Part shown: positions 51,539 to 60,447 of the stretch, piece by piece
Numbering within the stretch: position 1 is the stretch's first letter
Layout of the letters: each line of letters opens with the position of its first letter
Source of the DNA: Flavobacterium aciduliphilum
Lineage (GTDB): Bacteria; Bacteroidota; Bacteroidia; Flavobacteriales; Flavobacteriaceae
DNA length: 64,000 bases
Direction of reading: 5' to 3'
Assembly: GCF_003268855.1 (NCBI RefSeq)
Contig: NZ_QLSZ01000006.1
Location: 124,001-188,000 of the forward strand
Position numbers and translations under genes: made by a program
The notes under the pieces: generated by a model
Seen by the model: only the letters and a program-made list of their open reading frames with translations
Databases searched by the model: none
What the model was told of the DNA's origin: nothing

Positions 51539-53674
51539 TTATTTGTTGATTTTTAGCTCATTGATAATGTTTTTAGCCCCAGCATATTTATCAATGATGA
51601 ATAAAATGTAGCGCACATCAACCATAATGTTTCTACAAATGTCGGCCGAATAATACACATCACTCATGGTTCCTTCCCAAACACGGTCAAAATTTAAACC
51701 AATCAGATTGCCTTTGGCATCCAAGGCTGGACTTCCAGAATTTCCTCCTGTAGTGTGATTGGTTGCCAAGAAACACACGGGCATTTTCCCTTTCGAGCCA
51801 TAAATGCCATAGTCTTTGTTTTTATATAAGTCAATAAGTTTTTGAGGAACATCAAATTCATAATCTCCAGGAATATATTTTTCTATGACTCCGTCCAAAG
51901 TGGTGAAAGGCTCATAGTATACAGCATCATTAGGTTTGTATCCTTTTACTTTTCCATACGTTACACGAAGCGTGCTGTTGGCATCTGGGAAAATGCGATC
52001 CGATTTTGAACTCAATGCGACTATGGCTTTCATATATTTTCGTTGTGTCGCGGTGATTTTTAAATTGATTTCATCATACATAGGTTGGACGTTGATGCTG
52101 TAAACATTAGCAGCAGTTTTTACAAAGATATATCCAACATCTTTATTTAGTTTTTCAAGTACTGTCTTGGAATCCTCTCCCTCTAAAAGTTCTCGAAAAC
52201 CATCAAGAGAGGTTAGTTTTGAATTTGAAAAAATAGATGCTGTTAAATCATAAACATTGATGTTGTTAAACTTCTCGGGAAGAAATTGGTTTGGTGATTT
52301 TGTAAGATACAATTGAACAAGTTGTTCGAAAACATTCTTATCTACAGTTGCGTTGTAATCTTTATAAAAATCATCAATCCCTTTGGATAAAGCGTTTTTT
52401 CTATCCATAAAAGCTTGTTCTCCTTTGGTGTTGATCAATTGTTCTAATTGGAATAATTTATATCCAATGGAAAGAATTTCACAATTTCGAACAAAAATTT
52501 CATTAAAATAGTCTCGCGCTAAGGCAAAATCTTTGATGTCGGAATAGTTTTTTTGAAAGTCGCTCAACAAACTTCCATATTCTTTTTCTTTACCCGCTTT
52601 TAGTACTTTTTCTTGAAACGCTTTTTCAAATTTTTGTTTTGCTTCCACCGCATTGGCTTTTTTCAATCCTTTTGTTTCTCCCATCCATTTTTTCCAATAA
52701 TTGGCCACACTAGCATATTTTGATGCGTATTGAATTTTAATTGCTGGGTCTTTTCTCATGAAACGATCTTGAATCTTTAAGGCTGCATCTCGAATTTCTA
52801 TTTTTGCAGGGTTAGAGCTGTTTATAAGTTGTTCAACCGCTATTGAGGGTAAATATTCTGTGGTACGGCCTGGGTAGCCCATGACCATAGTAAAATCATT
52901 TTCAGCCACTCCTGTTATGGAAATAGGAAAGAAGTGTTTAGGTTTGTAGGGCACGTTATCTGTAGAATATGGTGCTGGATGATTGTTTTTATCTGCATAA
53001 ATTCTGAATAGTGAAAAGTCGCCAGTATGACGAGGCCAAACCCAATTGTCGGTATCAGAACCAAATTTTCCAATTGCACTTGGAGGTGCTCCTACTAGGC
53101 GTACATCTTTAAAAGTTTCAGTAACAAACAAAAGGTATTGATTGCCATCATAAAAACTTTTGATTTTATTTTCTTGCCAAACCTCTTTTGGTAGCGTGCT
53201 GCTCAAGTAGGCAATATTATCCTGAATCCTTTTTTGTTTATAAGCTTCAGCAGAAAAAACTTCGGTTCCTTCAAGAACTTTTTGGGTTACATCTTCAATG
53301 CGAATTACAAACATAACCACCATAGAAGGGTTGCTTAATTCGTCTTCCATTTTATAGGCCCAAAAACCATCTTTTAAATAATCGTGTTCTATGGAGGAAT
53401 GATTTTGGATGGCGTCAAAACCGCAATGATGGTTGGTTAATAGTAAACCTTTATCTGAAATCACTTCGGCTGTACACCCCCCATCAAATTGGGGAACAGC
53501 ATCTTTCAAGCTGGAATGATTTACCGAATAAATTTCCTCGGCAGAAATTTTCATGCCTAAATTTTTCATTTCGGTTTCGTTCATGCCTTTCAGCAATGAC
53601 GGAATCCACATACCGCCTTGTTGCGCTTGAGTTTGAACGATAAATAATAAGAGTGCTAATTTTAAAAATTTCAT
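51539..53674 (-). CDS. S46 family dipeptidyl-peptidase, DPP11-type
   Basis: A 711-residue exported serine exopeptidase. After a signal peptide (LKLALLLFIVQTQAQ) come the catalytic His in LLTNHHCGFDAIQ (His82/83), the Asp region in GSDTDNWVWPRHTGDF, and the nucleophile Ser646 in TGGNSGSPALDAKGN. Eighteen residues after Ser646 there is Arg664 in GLNFDRVWEG. In P. gingivalis DPP11 an Arg at this place selects acidic P1 residues, while DPP7 has Gly. This predicts removal of N-terminal Xaa-Asp/Glu dipeptides in the periplasm. It starts seven bases after the DUF4153 stop. Confidence 0.92.
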   Translation of the reverse strand: MKFLKLALLLFIVQTQAQQGGMWIPSLLKGMNETEMKNLGMKISAEEIYSVNHSSLKDAVPQFDGGCTAEVISDKGLLLTNHHCGFDAIQNHSSIEHDYLKDGFWAYKMEDELSNPSMVVMFVIRIEDVTQKVLEGTEVFSAEAYKQKRIQDNIAYLSSTLPKEVWQENKIKSFYDGNQYLLFVTETFKDVRLVGAPPSAIGKFGSDTDNWVWPRHTGDFSLFRIYADKNNHPAPYSTDNVPYKPKHFFPISITGVAENDFTMVMGYPGRTTEYLPSIAVEQLINSSNPAKIEIRDAALKIQDRFMRKDPAIKIQYASKYASVANYWKKWMGETKGLKKANAVEAKQKFEKAFQEKVLKAGKEKEYGSLLSDFQKNYSDIKDFALARDYFNEIFVRNCEILSIGYKLFQLEQLINTKGEQAFMDRKNALSKGIDDFYKDYNATVDKNVFEQLVQLYLTKSPNQFLPEKFNNINVYDLTASIFSNSKLTSLDGFRELLEGEDSKTVLEKLNKDVGYIFVKTAANVYSINVQPMYDEINLKITATQRKYMKAIVALSSKSDRIFPDANSTLRVTYGKVKGYKPNDAVYYEPFTTLDGVIEKYIPGDYEFDVPQKLIDLYKNKDYGIYGSKGKMPVCFLATNHTTGGNSGSPALDAKGNLIGLNFDRVWEGTMSDVYYSADICRNIMVDVRYILFIIDKYAGAKNIINELKINK

Positions 53675-53680
53675 AGTTAT

Positions 53681-55426
53681 TTAGTTTGATTTTATGAGAT
53701 AGGTTGCTCCTTCAATATTTATAGTTTTATCTTTTCTATACCAATTGATGGAGTCAAAAATAATTTTTATTTGGTAGTTTTTAAAATCAACAGTAAAGGA
53801 TAAATCATCGACTAAAACTTCTTTGGAAACTGATTTATAGTGGTTACAAAATTCTCTAATTTGAGGCATTACATCCTTCGCTTCTTCATTTATTTTTATT
53901 TCAAAAGAGGGATTTTTATCATTGCAATTATTACTAATTTTGATTTTATCTTTGCCAAGAGATGATTCTAGCTCGGCACGATAATCACTTTTTAGTAAAT
54001 ACTCATAATCATTGATTTTATAACTGTTTTTATTGGTGTAAATTCTTAAATAATCCTCCGAATCTTTAGAAGTGAATGTTACATTTTTGAATAAATCATT
54101 ATACCAATATTTGTCTTTATCCACTAACGTTTGGGTTTTAGCATCTACTAGTGTTTTAAGAAATTCTTTGTCCAATCGGTCGTTTAAAAATTCAAATTTA
54201 TTTTCTATTTGGGTTTTAATAGAATCTACAATGGGTGCATTAAAATTAATTTTGCCATTTACTTCCAATTTATTTTTTATAAGTAATTGTTTAAGTTCAT
54301 TTTCTTGGCTTCTTTTTGAAACAGAAAAAGCATTAAAGTAGGGAAAAATTAAGGCAAAAACACCAAATATAAATAAGGAAATCGGAATGAATTTAATGGT
54401 AGCTTTTTTTAAAAAAATGAAATAAAACATAACCGAAGTCAACCACACCGAAATCAATAATACAAAGTATCGAGGTTCTGTAAAACCATATTGAAGTACT
54501 CTAGTGAAAATAGCTACAAAAAGTAACGCAATTAAAGGAATTAGGGTATAGTAAAATATTTTACTAAATAGGATAATCCATGATCTTGTTTTTTCTTTTT
54601 GTAAAGGATGTACAAGTAATAGAGCAAAAATTCCCACTATTGAATAGGCAAGAACTAAATAAGAGACCCAACCACGCGGTAACTCCCAATGGATAATAAT
54701 TTTTGAGCAATAAAAGTATAATATCACTGCATAAATAATCAGTAAAGGAATTAAAATAAATTGAGTAAAGAATTTTAAAATTACAGGATAAGTCCCTTCT
54801 TTTTCTAGGTATTCTAATCCCGATTCACCAAAAAGTAAGAAAATAACACTGCTTCCAAAAATGGATAGTGTGGCAAACGTTTCTGCATAAATTTTTCCTT
54901 CAAAATGGATGTTAAATAATTCTTGAATCGCTACTAAAGCTAGTTGAACCCCACCGGTTAATACTCCAGTAAAAATAGCAGTTAGAAATAGGTTAACAAA
55001 TAGATTCTTGTTGTATTCCCAAAAATTTCGTTCTTGATGTTCTTTTTTTGTAAACGAAATAAATGCTACTAATAAATGAGAAAGAATAAAAGTAGGAACA
55101 ATGATAAATCCATAGTTTTCAGAAAAATTTTTCTCATCACGTGGAAAGATGAAGAAAAAAACAACTAAAAAAAGTAGACCAACAAGTTGCCAAACGAATC
55201 CTTTTTTGATTCTTTGTGCAAGCATTTTTAAGGCAAATTGAGAAGAAATTCCTAAGGCAAAAGTAATTCCTAGACGCATTAAAAAATATGCCTCCTCTTT
55301 TTTAGGTTCGTTTTCTATTCCACAAATAATAACAATTACCGTAGCTAATGACAATAGTAAAACTAGTGGGTAGTTTAGCAGTAATGCTTTCGTTTTTTCT
55401 TGTAGAATGTCTAATTTATTTTTCAT
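53681..55426 (-). CDS. DUF4153 family membrane protein
   Basis: A 581-residue protein: about ten membrane helices in residues 15-375 (for example YPLVLLLSLATVIVIICG and FILSHLLVAFISFT) and a soluble C-terminal region of about 200 residues with mixed charged strands and helices (VNGKINFNAPIVDSIKTQIE). The fold outline matches DUF4153. Function is unknown. It is the middle gene of waaA-DUF4153-S46 peptidase, transcribed leftward. Confidence 0.82.
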   Translation of the reverse strand: MKNKLDILQEKTKALLLNYPLVLLLSLATVIVIICGIENEPKKEEAYFLMRLGITFALGISSQFALKMLAQRIKKGFVWQLVGLLFLVVFFFIFPRDEKNFSENYGFIIVPTFILSHLLVAFISFTKKEHQERNFWEYNKNLFVNLFLTAIFTGVLTGGVQLALVAIQELFNIHFEGKIYAETFATLSIFGSSVIFLLFGESGLEYLEKEGTYPVILKFFTQFILIPLLIIYAVILYFYCSKIIIHWELPRGWVSYLVLAYSIVGIFALLLVHPLQKEKTRSWIILFSKIFYYTLIPLIALLFVAIFTRVLQYGFTEPRYFVLLISVWLTSVMFYFIFLKKATIKFIPISLFIFGVFALIFPYFNAFSVSKRSQENELKQLLIKNKLEVNGKINFNAPIVDSIKTQIENKFEFLNDRLDKEFLKTLVDAKTQTLVDKDKYWYNDLFKNVTFTSKDSEDYLRIYTNKNSYKINDYEYLLKSDYRAELESSLGKDKIKISNNCNDKNPSFEIKINEEAKDVMPQIREFCNHYKSVSKEVLVDDLSFTVDFKNYQIKIIFDSINWYRKDKTINIEGATYLIKSN

Positions 55427-55450
55427 AGTGCATTGCTATTTAGTTAGGAA

Positions 55451-56689
55451 TTAATAAATGTGCTTCAAAATGACCTCTGTCGCTCCTTTATTCATTTGAA
55501 CAAAGGTAGCACAAATATGTCCTTTTTCATGACGTTCATCTTCGTTGTGAATTAAAAGATTGAACGCATTATTCAATTCGTTTTGATTGGAAATGGAAAG
55601 ACATCCTTCTAAATGTACTAAGGCCGTTGCTTCAGCAAAATGGGAATAATTGGGTCCGATGACGATGGGCACCCCAAAGGTAGCGGGTTCTAAAATGTTG
55701 TGCACCCCTGGCTGTCCAAATCCGCCGCCCACATAAGCGATATCAGCGTAAGAATAGATTTTGGTCAAAATTCCAATGGTGTCGATGATGAAAATATCAT
55801 AATCACGGAGGGACAAATCGCGATTTGTCTGTACTTCCGAAAATAAAATAGTTTTTTTTGTGATGGAATTTTTCAATTCCTGAATTTGTTCCGATTTGAT
55901 ATTATGCGGTGCAATAATGAATTTTACAGCATCGGGTGCATTATTAATATAATTCACCAACAAATTTTCGTCTTTAGGCCATGAACTTCCAACCACGATT
56001 GTTGGTTTGTTGTTTTTGAATTGTTCAATAAAATCCAACGAATTGTCTCGTTCTAAAATCGAAACTACACGATCAAAACGTGTATCGCCCGAAATTTTTA
56101 CATTAATGAAACCGATGCTTACTAATAAATTTTTAGAGCTTTCGTTTTGTACAAAAAAGGAGTCGAAAGTTTTCAAGGCATTTCTATAAAAACCACCATA
56201 CCATTTGAAAAAAGCTTGTTTTTCTCTGAAAATTCCAGAAATTAAATAGGTTTTGATGTTTCGTTTTTTTAGTTCGTTCAAATAGTTGGGCCAATATTCA
56301 TATTTGATGAAAAATACCCTTTCGGGATGAATCGAATCGATGAATTTTTGAGCATTTGATTTAGTATCCAAAGGTAAATATACTGTAACATCGGCAACGG
56401 TGTTGTTTTTTCGAACTTCGTAACCTGAAGGTGAAAAGAATGTCACCACAATTTTGTGATTAGGATATTGAACTTTTATTTTTTCGATAACAGGTAACCC
56501 TTGTTCGTATTCGCCCAACGATGCGGCATGAAACCAAATAGTTTGGTCATTACTGTTGATTTTACTCTGTAGTGTCAGAAAAACTTCCTTTCTGCCGTTG
56601 ACAAATAGTTTCATTTTCGGACTGAAAATGACCAATAGTTTTACAACCAGCGATGAAAAATGAATAATTAAATTGTATAGAAAAAGCAT
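55451..56689 (-). CDS. waaA: 3-deoxy-D-manno-octulosonic acid transferase
   Basis: A 412-residue GT-B glycosyltransferase that adds Kdo to lipid A precursors. The ATG at 56689 gives the usual N-terminal membrane anchor (LFLYNLIIHFSSLVVKLLVIF). Family motifs: IWFHAASLGEYEQGLPVIEK, VTFFSPSGYEV, VVGSSWPKDENLL, IIDTIGILTKIYSYADIAYVGG and GVHNILEPATFGVPIVIGP. Lipopolysaccharide core assembly therefore occurs in this organism. Confidence 0.94.
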   Translation of the reverse strand: MLFLYNLIIHFSSLVVKLLVIFSPKMKLFVNGRKEVFLTLQSKINSNDQTIWFHAASLGEYEQGLPVIEKIKVQYPNHKIVVTFFSPSGYEVRKNNTVADVTVYLPLDTKSNAQKFIDSIHPERVFFIKYEYWPNYLNELKKRNIKTYLISGIFREKQAFFKWYGGFYRNALKTFDSFFVQNESSKNLLVSIGFINVKISGDTRFDRVVSILERDNSLDFIEQFKNNKPTIVVGSSWPKDENLLVNYINNAPDAVKFIIAPHNIKSEQIQELKNSITKKTILFSEVQTNRDLSLRDYDIFIIDTIGILTKIYSYADIAYVGGGFGQPGVHNILEPATFGVPIVIGPNYSHFAEATALVHLEGCLSISNQNELNNAFNLLIHNEDERHEKGHICATFVQMNKGATEVILKHIY

Positions 56690-56732
56690 GTTGTTGATTT
56701 GTGTGGCTAAAGTAAGCAATTTATTTTACAAA

Positions 56733-56800
56733 AGGCGATGGCTGTCTAGCCCCGATTGACGGAAACGCCGTGCGTGACAAAAGCGGGAAAATAGTCTGCA
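56733..56800 (-). other. GC-rich structured intergenic element
   Basis: A compact block in an otherwise AT-rich gap, with core elements AGCCCCGATTG (56748-56758), ACGG (56759-56762) pairing with CCGT (56768-56771), and AGCGGGAAA (56782-56790). CCCG (56751-56754) can pair with CGGG (56784-56787), enclosing the inner hairpin. I recall similar AGCCC-GATTG ... AGCGGGA elements between genes in other Flavobacterium genomes; they have no agreed function. The strand is uncertain. Confidence 0.5.
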
Positions 56801-56816
56801 AAAAAGCCCAAACCAT

Positions 56817-56849
56817 TTGCTTCAAATAATAAGAAAAAGTATACTTTTG
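56817..56849 (+). promoter_or_regulatory. Promoter of the DegT aminotransferase gene
   Basis: TTG at 56817-56819, a 22-base spacer and TACTTTTG at 56842-56849, 19 bases before the ATG. Confidence 0.7.
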
Positions 56850-56868
56850 TAACTCAATTTTTGAAACC

Positions 56869-57996
56869 ATGAGAAAACTGCAAATGGTTGACTTAAAAAG
56901 TCAATACGAAAAAATTAAAGACCAAGTAAATGCGTCCATTCAGGAAGTTTTAGATACCAATACATATATAAACGGACCTTTGGTTCATCAATTTCAAGCC
57001 GATTTAGAGAAATATTTAGGAGTAAAACACGTTATTCCGTGTGCTAATGGAACCGATGCGTTGCAAATCGCCATGATGGGATTGGGTTTAAAACCAGGGG
57101 ATGAGGTAATTACTGCAGATTTTACATTTGCTGCAACGGTTGAAGTGATTGCTTTGTTGCAATTGACACCGGTTTTGGTAGATGTAGATGTAAATAATAT
57201 GAACATTTCGTTGGAAGGCATTCGCAAAGCGATTACACCCAAAACCAAAGCGATTGTTCCAGTGCATTTGTTTGGAAGAGCGGCTAACATGGATGCGATT
57301 ATGGAACTTGCGGCAGCACATAATTTATATGTCATTGAAGATAATGCCCAAGCGATTGGGGCCGATTATACCTCAAAAGATGGTTCTAAAAAGAAAGTGG
57401 GAACGATCGGACACGTGGGTGCCACCTCGTTTTTTCCATCTAAAAATTTAGGATGTTATGGCGATGGAGGTGCAATTTTTACGAATGATGATGCTTTAGC
57501 GCACAAGTTACGTGGTATTGTCAATCACGGTATGTATGAACGTTACCATCACGATGTAGTGGGAGTAAACTCACGTTTGGATAGTATTCAAGCGGGTATT
57601 TTGAAAGCAAAATTACCTCATTTGGATGCCTACAACAAAGCGCGACAAGATGCAGCAAGACAATATTCATCTCTTTTGAGCGTTTCTTCTAATATTTGGG
57701 CGCCAACCCTTTGTGATTCGTGCGATTGTCATGTATTTCACCAATACGTAATTCGAATTTTAAATGGAAAACGTGATGGCTTGTTGGAGCATTTGCAAAG
57801 TAAAGGAATTCCATGTGCGATTTATTACCCCATACCTTTACACAGTCAGAAGGCTTATGCAGACGCACGTTACAAAGAGGAAGATTTTCCAGTAACCAAC
57901 CAATTGTGTAAAGAGGTAATTGCTTTGCCCATGCACACGGAGTTGGATGACGAGCAAATTAAATTTATCACAGATAGTGTTTTGGAATACGTTTAA
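56869..57996 (+). CDS. DegT/DnrJ/EryC1/StrS family aminotransferase
   Basis: A 375-residue PLP-dependent sugar aminotransferase. The phosphate-binding GTDALQIAMMGLGL, the Asp of VIEDNAQAIGADY and the PLP Lys192 in SFFPSKNLGCYGDGG are all intact; the C-terminal GIPCAIYYPIPLHSQKAY is typical of nucleotide-sugar transaminases. It makes an amino sugar, but the substrate is not predictable; the neighbour galE supports nucleotide-sugar metabolism. Length is normal. Confidence 0.92.
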   Translation: MRKLQMVDLKSQYEKIKDQVNASIQEVLDTNTYINGPLVHQFQADLEKYLGVKHVIPCANGTDALQIAMMGLGLKPGDEVITADFTFAATVEVIALLQLTPVLVDVDVNNMNISLEGIRKAITPKTKAIVPVHLFGRAANMDAIMELAAAHNLYVIEDNAQAIGADYTSKDGSKKKVGTIGHVGATSFFPSKNLGCYGDGGAIFTNDDALAHKLRGIVNHGMYERYHHDVVGVNSRLDSIQAGILKAKLPHLDAYNKARQDAARQYSSLLSVSSNIWAPTLCDSCDCHVFHQYVIRILNGKRDGLLEHLQSKGIPCAIYYPIPLHSQKAYADARYKEEDFPVTNQLCKEVIALPMHTELDDEQIKFITDSVLEYV

Positions 57997-58008
57997 TATT
58001 AATATAGG

Positions 58009-58066
58009 TTTACAGTTTACAGTTTACAGTTTTAGCTGTTAGCTGTCAGCTGTTAGCTAATAGCTA
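58009..58066 (+). repeat. Two 7-bp phased repeats before galE
   Basis: Three perfect TTTACAG heptamers (58009-58029) are followed, after two T, by five related heptamers from 58032 (TTAGCTG twice, then variants ending ATAGCTA at 58066), close to the galE ATG. The second set is also palindromic and can fold on itself. Confidence 0.75.
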
Positions 58067-58071
58067 AAAAA

Positions 58072-59088
58072 ATGAAAATAGTAGTCACAGGAGGTTTAGG
58101 TTTTATTGGTTCACACACGGTTGTGGAATTGCAAAACGAAGGATTTGAAGTAGTTGCCATTGATAATCTTTCCAATTCATCTGAAAAGGTTTTGGATGGA
58201 ATTTTCAACATTACAGGAAAGAAACCCATTTTTGAAAAGATGGATTTGCGCGATAAAGCCTCGGTTCAGAATTTCTTTAAAAAACATAACGACGTGGCTG
58301 GTGTGATTCACTTCGCTGCATCCAAAGCGGTCGGAGAAAGCGTTGAAAATCCGTTATTGTATTATGAAAATAACATTAGTGCTTTGGTATATGTTTTACA
58401 AGAGTTGGCTGCTTTACCCAATGTTAATTTCATCTTCAGTTCGTCATGTACCGTTTATGGTCAAGCCGAAAAAATGCCGATAACCGAAGATGCTCCGGTG
58501 CAGCAAGCGATGTCGCCTTATGGTAACACCAAGCAAATAGGTGAAGAAATCATCACCGATGTGGCTAAAGTAACTCATATAAACGCTATTTTACTTCGCT
58601 ATTTTAATCCGATTGGATCACATCCAAGTGCTGAAATTGGGGAATTGCCATTAGGAGTTCCGCAAAATTTAGTCCCTTTTATTACACAAACTGCTATCGG
58701 ATTGCGTGAAAAACTTTCGGTATTTGGGGATGATTATCCTACGGCAGATGGAACGGCAATTCGAGATTATATTCACGTGGTTGATTTGGCCAAAGCGCAC
58801 GTGGTTGCTCTAAAACGACTGCTTGAAAAAAACAATGCCGATAAAGTAGAAACCTTCAATCTGGGTACAGGAAAAGGAAGTTCGGTTTTAGAGGTTATAA
58901 CCGCTTTTGAAAAAGTATCGGGACAGAAATTGAACTATCAAATTGTAGGCCGAAGAGAAGGTGATATTACTGAAGCTTACGCCAATATCGATAAGGCAAA
59001 TACAGTTTTGGGTTGGAAAGCACAATCCAGTTTAGAAGAGAGTTTGGCTAGTGCTTGGAAATGGGAGCAGAAAATTAGACAACAATAA
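58072..59088 (+). CDS. galE: UDP-glucose 4-epimerase
   Basis: A 338-residue extended short-chain dehydrogenase that interconverts UDP-glucose and UDP-galactose. NAD binding GGLGFIGSHT at residue 7, the catalytic Ser in FSSSCTVYG (about 124), Tyr150 and Lys154 in SPYGNTKQ, and LLRYFNPIGSHPSAEIGE are all as in GalE. It follows the DegT aminotransferase across a repeat-rich gap and is closed by a strong terminator. Confidence 0.95.
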   Translation: MKIVVTGGLGFIGSHTVVELQNEGFEVVAIDNLSNSSEKVLDGIFNITGKKPIFEKMDLRDKASVQNFFKKHNDVAGVIHFAASKAVGESVENPLLYYENNISALVYVLQELAALPNVNFIFSSSCTVYGQAEKMPITEDAPVQQAMSPYGNTKQIGEEIITDVAKVTHINAILLRYFNPIGSHPSAEIGELPLGVPQNLVPFITQTAIGLREKLSVFGDDYPTADGTAIRDYIHVVDLAKAHVVALKRLLEKNNADKVETFNLGTGKGSSVLEVITAFEKVSGQKLNYQIVGRREGDITEAYANIDKANTVLGWKAQSSLEESLASAWKWEQKIRQQ

Positions 59089-59100
59089 TGAATATATAAA

Positions 59101-59130
59101 AAAATTCCGAAGTACGCTTCGGAATTTTTT
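59101..59130. terminator. Bidirectional terminator after galE
   Basis: A 12-bp perfect stem (59101-59112 with 59117-59128) around the loop TACG, with A and T runs on both sides. Confidence 0.9.
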
Positions 59131-59133
59131 TGG

Positions 59134-59394
59134 TTATTTTTTTATAGCTTCTTTCATTCTTTTGGCTGCGGTTTCCAATTTTTCTGCGCTTTTAATCACA
59201 ACGGTATCCATTTTTGCTTTGACTTTTTGTTTCGCTGAATCGAGTTCTTTTGCTGCTTTTATTTTTGCCGAATCGATGTTTTCTTTCACTTCAGTACTTA
59301 CCGCTTCCTTAGCATCTTCCAATTTTTCTTTCGTTTCTTCTTTGCAAGAAAATAACAAAGAGATGATAGCCAATGATAAAATTATTTTTTTCAT
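59134..59394 (-). CDS. Small lipoprotein with a long amphipathic helix
   Basis: An 86-residue protein from the ATG at 59394 (the alternative at 59427 would overlap fabD). A lipoprotein leader ends at LLFSC (Cys17). The rest is a single charged helix rich in Lys, Ala and Glu with 11-residue-type spacing (EKLEDAKEAV, SAKIKAAKELDSAKQKVKAK), resembling LEA- or YtxH-like stress proteins. Function is unknown. Confidence 0.75.
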   Translation of the reverse strand: MKKIILSLAIISLLFSCKEETKEKLEDAKEAVSTEVKENIDSAKIKAAKELDSAKQKVKAKMDTVVIKSAEKLETAAKRMKEAIKK

Positions 59395-59407
59395 AATAGT
59401 TTGAGAA

Positions 59408-60280
59408 TTAAGCCGAAATCGTTTCAACTTCTTTGTTGATTTTGTTTACGAGTCCCACTAAAACTTTGCCAGGACCTACCTCTGTGAAACTTGTGGCTCC
59501 GTCTGCAATCATTTGTTGTACCGATTGCGTCCATTTTACAGGAGCAGTTAATTGGATGATGAGGTTTTTCTTAATCTCATCAGCATCAGAAACGGCACTT
59601 GCAGTTACGTTTTGATAGACAGGACAAATTGGAGTAGAAAACGTAGTGGCTTCTATAGCTGCTGCTAATTCTTCTCTTGCAGGTTCCATCATAGGTGAAT
59701 GGAAGGCACCACCAACAGGTAAAATTAAAGCGCGTTTGGCTCCAGCTTCTTTCAGCTTTTCACAAGCCAATTCCACGGCTTTGTATTCGCCAGAAATCAC
59801 CAATTGTCCTGGGCAGTTGTAATTGGCAGCTACGACAACACCATCAATAGAAGCACAAATGTCTTCTACAATTTTATCGTCGAGATTTAGAACGGCTGCC
59901 ATAGTTGAAGGAGTTATTTCACACGCTTTTTGCATGGCCAGAGCTCGTTTTGATACTAATCTCAGTCCATCTTCAAAAGACAAAGCGCCATTAGCTACTA
60001 GAGCTGAAAACTCGCCTAATGAATGACCAGCAACCATTTCGGGTTTGAAATTTTCTAAGGTTTTGGCTTGAATCACTGAGTGTAAAAAAACCGCAGGTTG
60101 CGTTACTTTGGTTTCTTTTAATTCATCGGCAGTACCTTCAAACATGATGTCGGTGATGCGAAAGCCTAATATTTCGTTGGCTTTTTCAAATAATTCTTTG
60201 GCTAATTCTGAGTTTTCATATAAGTCTTTGCCCATTCCCGTGAACTGTGCGCCTTGACCTGGAAATACGTATGCTTTCAT
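59408..60280 (-). CDS. fabD: Malonyl CoA-acyl carrier protein transacylase
   Basis: A 290-residue transacylase that loads malonate onto ACP for fatty acid synthesis. The nucleophile Ser87 lies in VAGHSLGEFSAL, the catalytic His194 in GGAFHSPMM, and the N-terminal PGQGAQ oxyanion motif is present. Length is normal. Its leader contains an 8-bp tandem repeat. Confidence 0.96.
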   Translation of the reverse strand: MKAYVFPGQGAQFTGMGKDLYENSELAKELFEKANEILGFRITDIMFEGTADELKETKVTQPAVFLHSVIQAKTLENFKPEMVAGHSLGEFSALVANGALSFEDGLRLVSKRALAMQKACEITPSTMAAVLNLDDKIVEDICASIDGVVVAANYNCPGQLVISGEYKAVELACEKLKEAGAKRALILPVGGAFHSPMMEPAREELAAAIEATTFSTPICPVYQNVTASAVSDADEIKKNLIIQLTAPVKWTQSVQQMIADGATSFTEVGPGKVLVGLVNKINKEVETISA

Positions 60281-60294
60281 AAATGTGATTTTGA

Positions 60295-60320
60295 GAGTTT
60301 AAGAGTTTAAGAGTTTAAAA
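60295..60320 (-). repeat. 8-bp tandem repeat in the fabD leader
   Basis: Three perfect GAGTTTAA octamers on the plus strand from 60295 to 60318, flanked by a partial copy. On the fabD strand the unit reads TTAAACTC, sharing the core TTAAACT with the clpP leader repeat. Confidence 0.7.
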
Positions 60321-60338
60321 GTTCCTCGAAAACCACGA

Positions 60339-60346
60339 CAAAAATA
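60339..60346 (-). promoter_or_regulatory. Putative -7 element of fabD
   Basis: TATTTTTG on the minus strand, 58 bases before the ATG, with the tandem repeat in the transcribed leader. Confidence 0.5.
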
Positions 60347-60427
60347 CTAAAATTTCATTTGCAACTTCAGACTTTTTAATCGTAAACTTTAGCATTTCAT
60401 TAACCTAATCGTTAAACCTTTTGTGAG

Positions 60428-60435
60428 TAGTTTTG
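60428..60435 (+). promoter_or_regulatory. Putative -7 element of the outer-membrane protein gene at 60.4-61.1 kb
   Basis: TAGTTTTG matches TAnnTTTG and ends 25 bases before the ATG at 60461. It overlaps the TTG at 60433, which therefore cannot be the start codon. Confidence 0.5.
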
Positions 60436-60447
60436 TCTAACGTTTCA

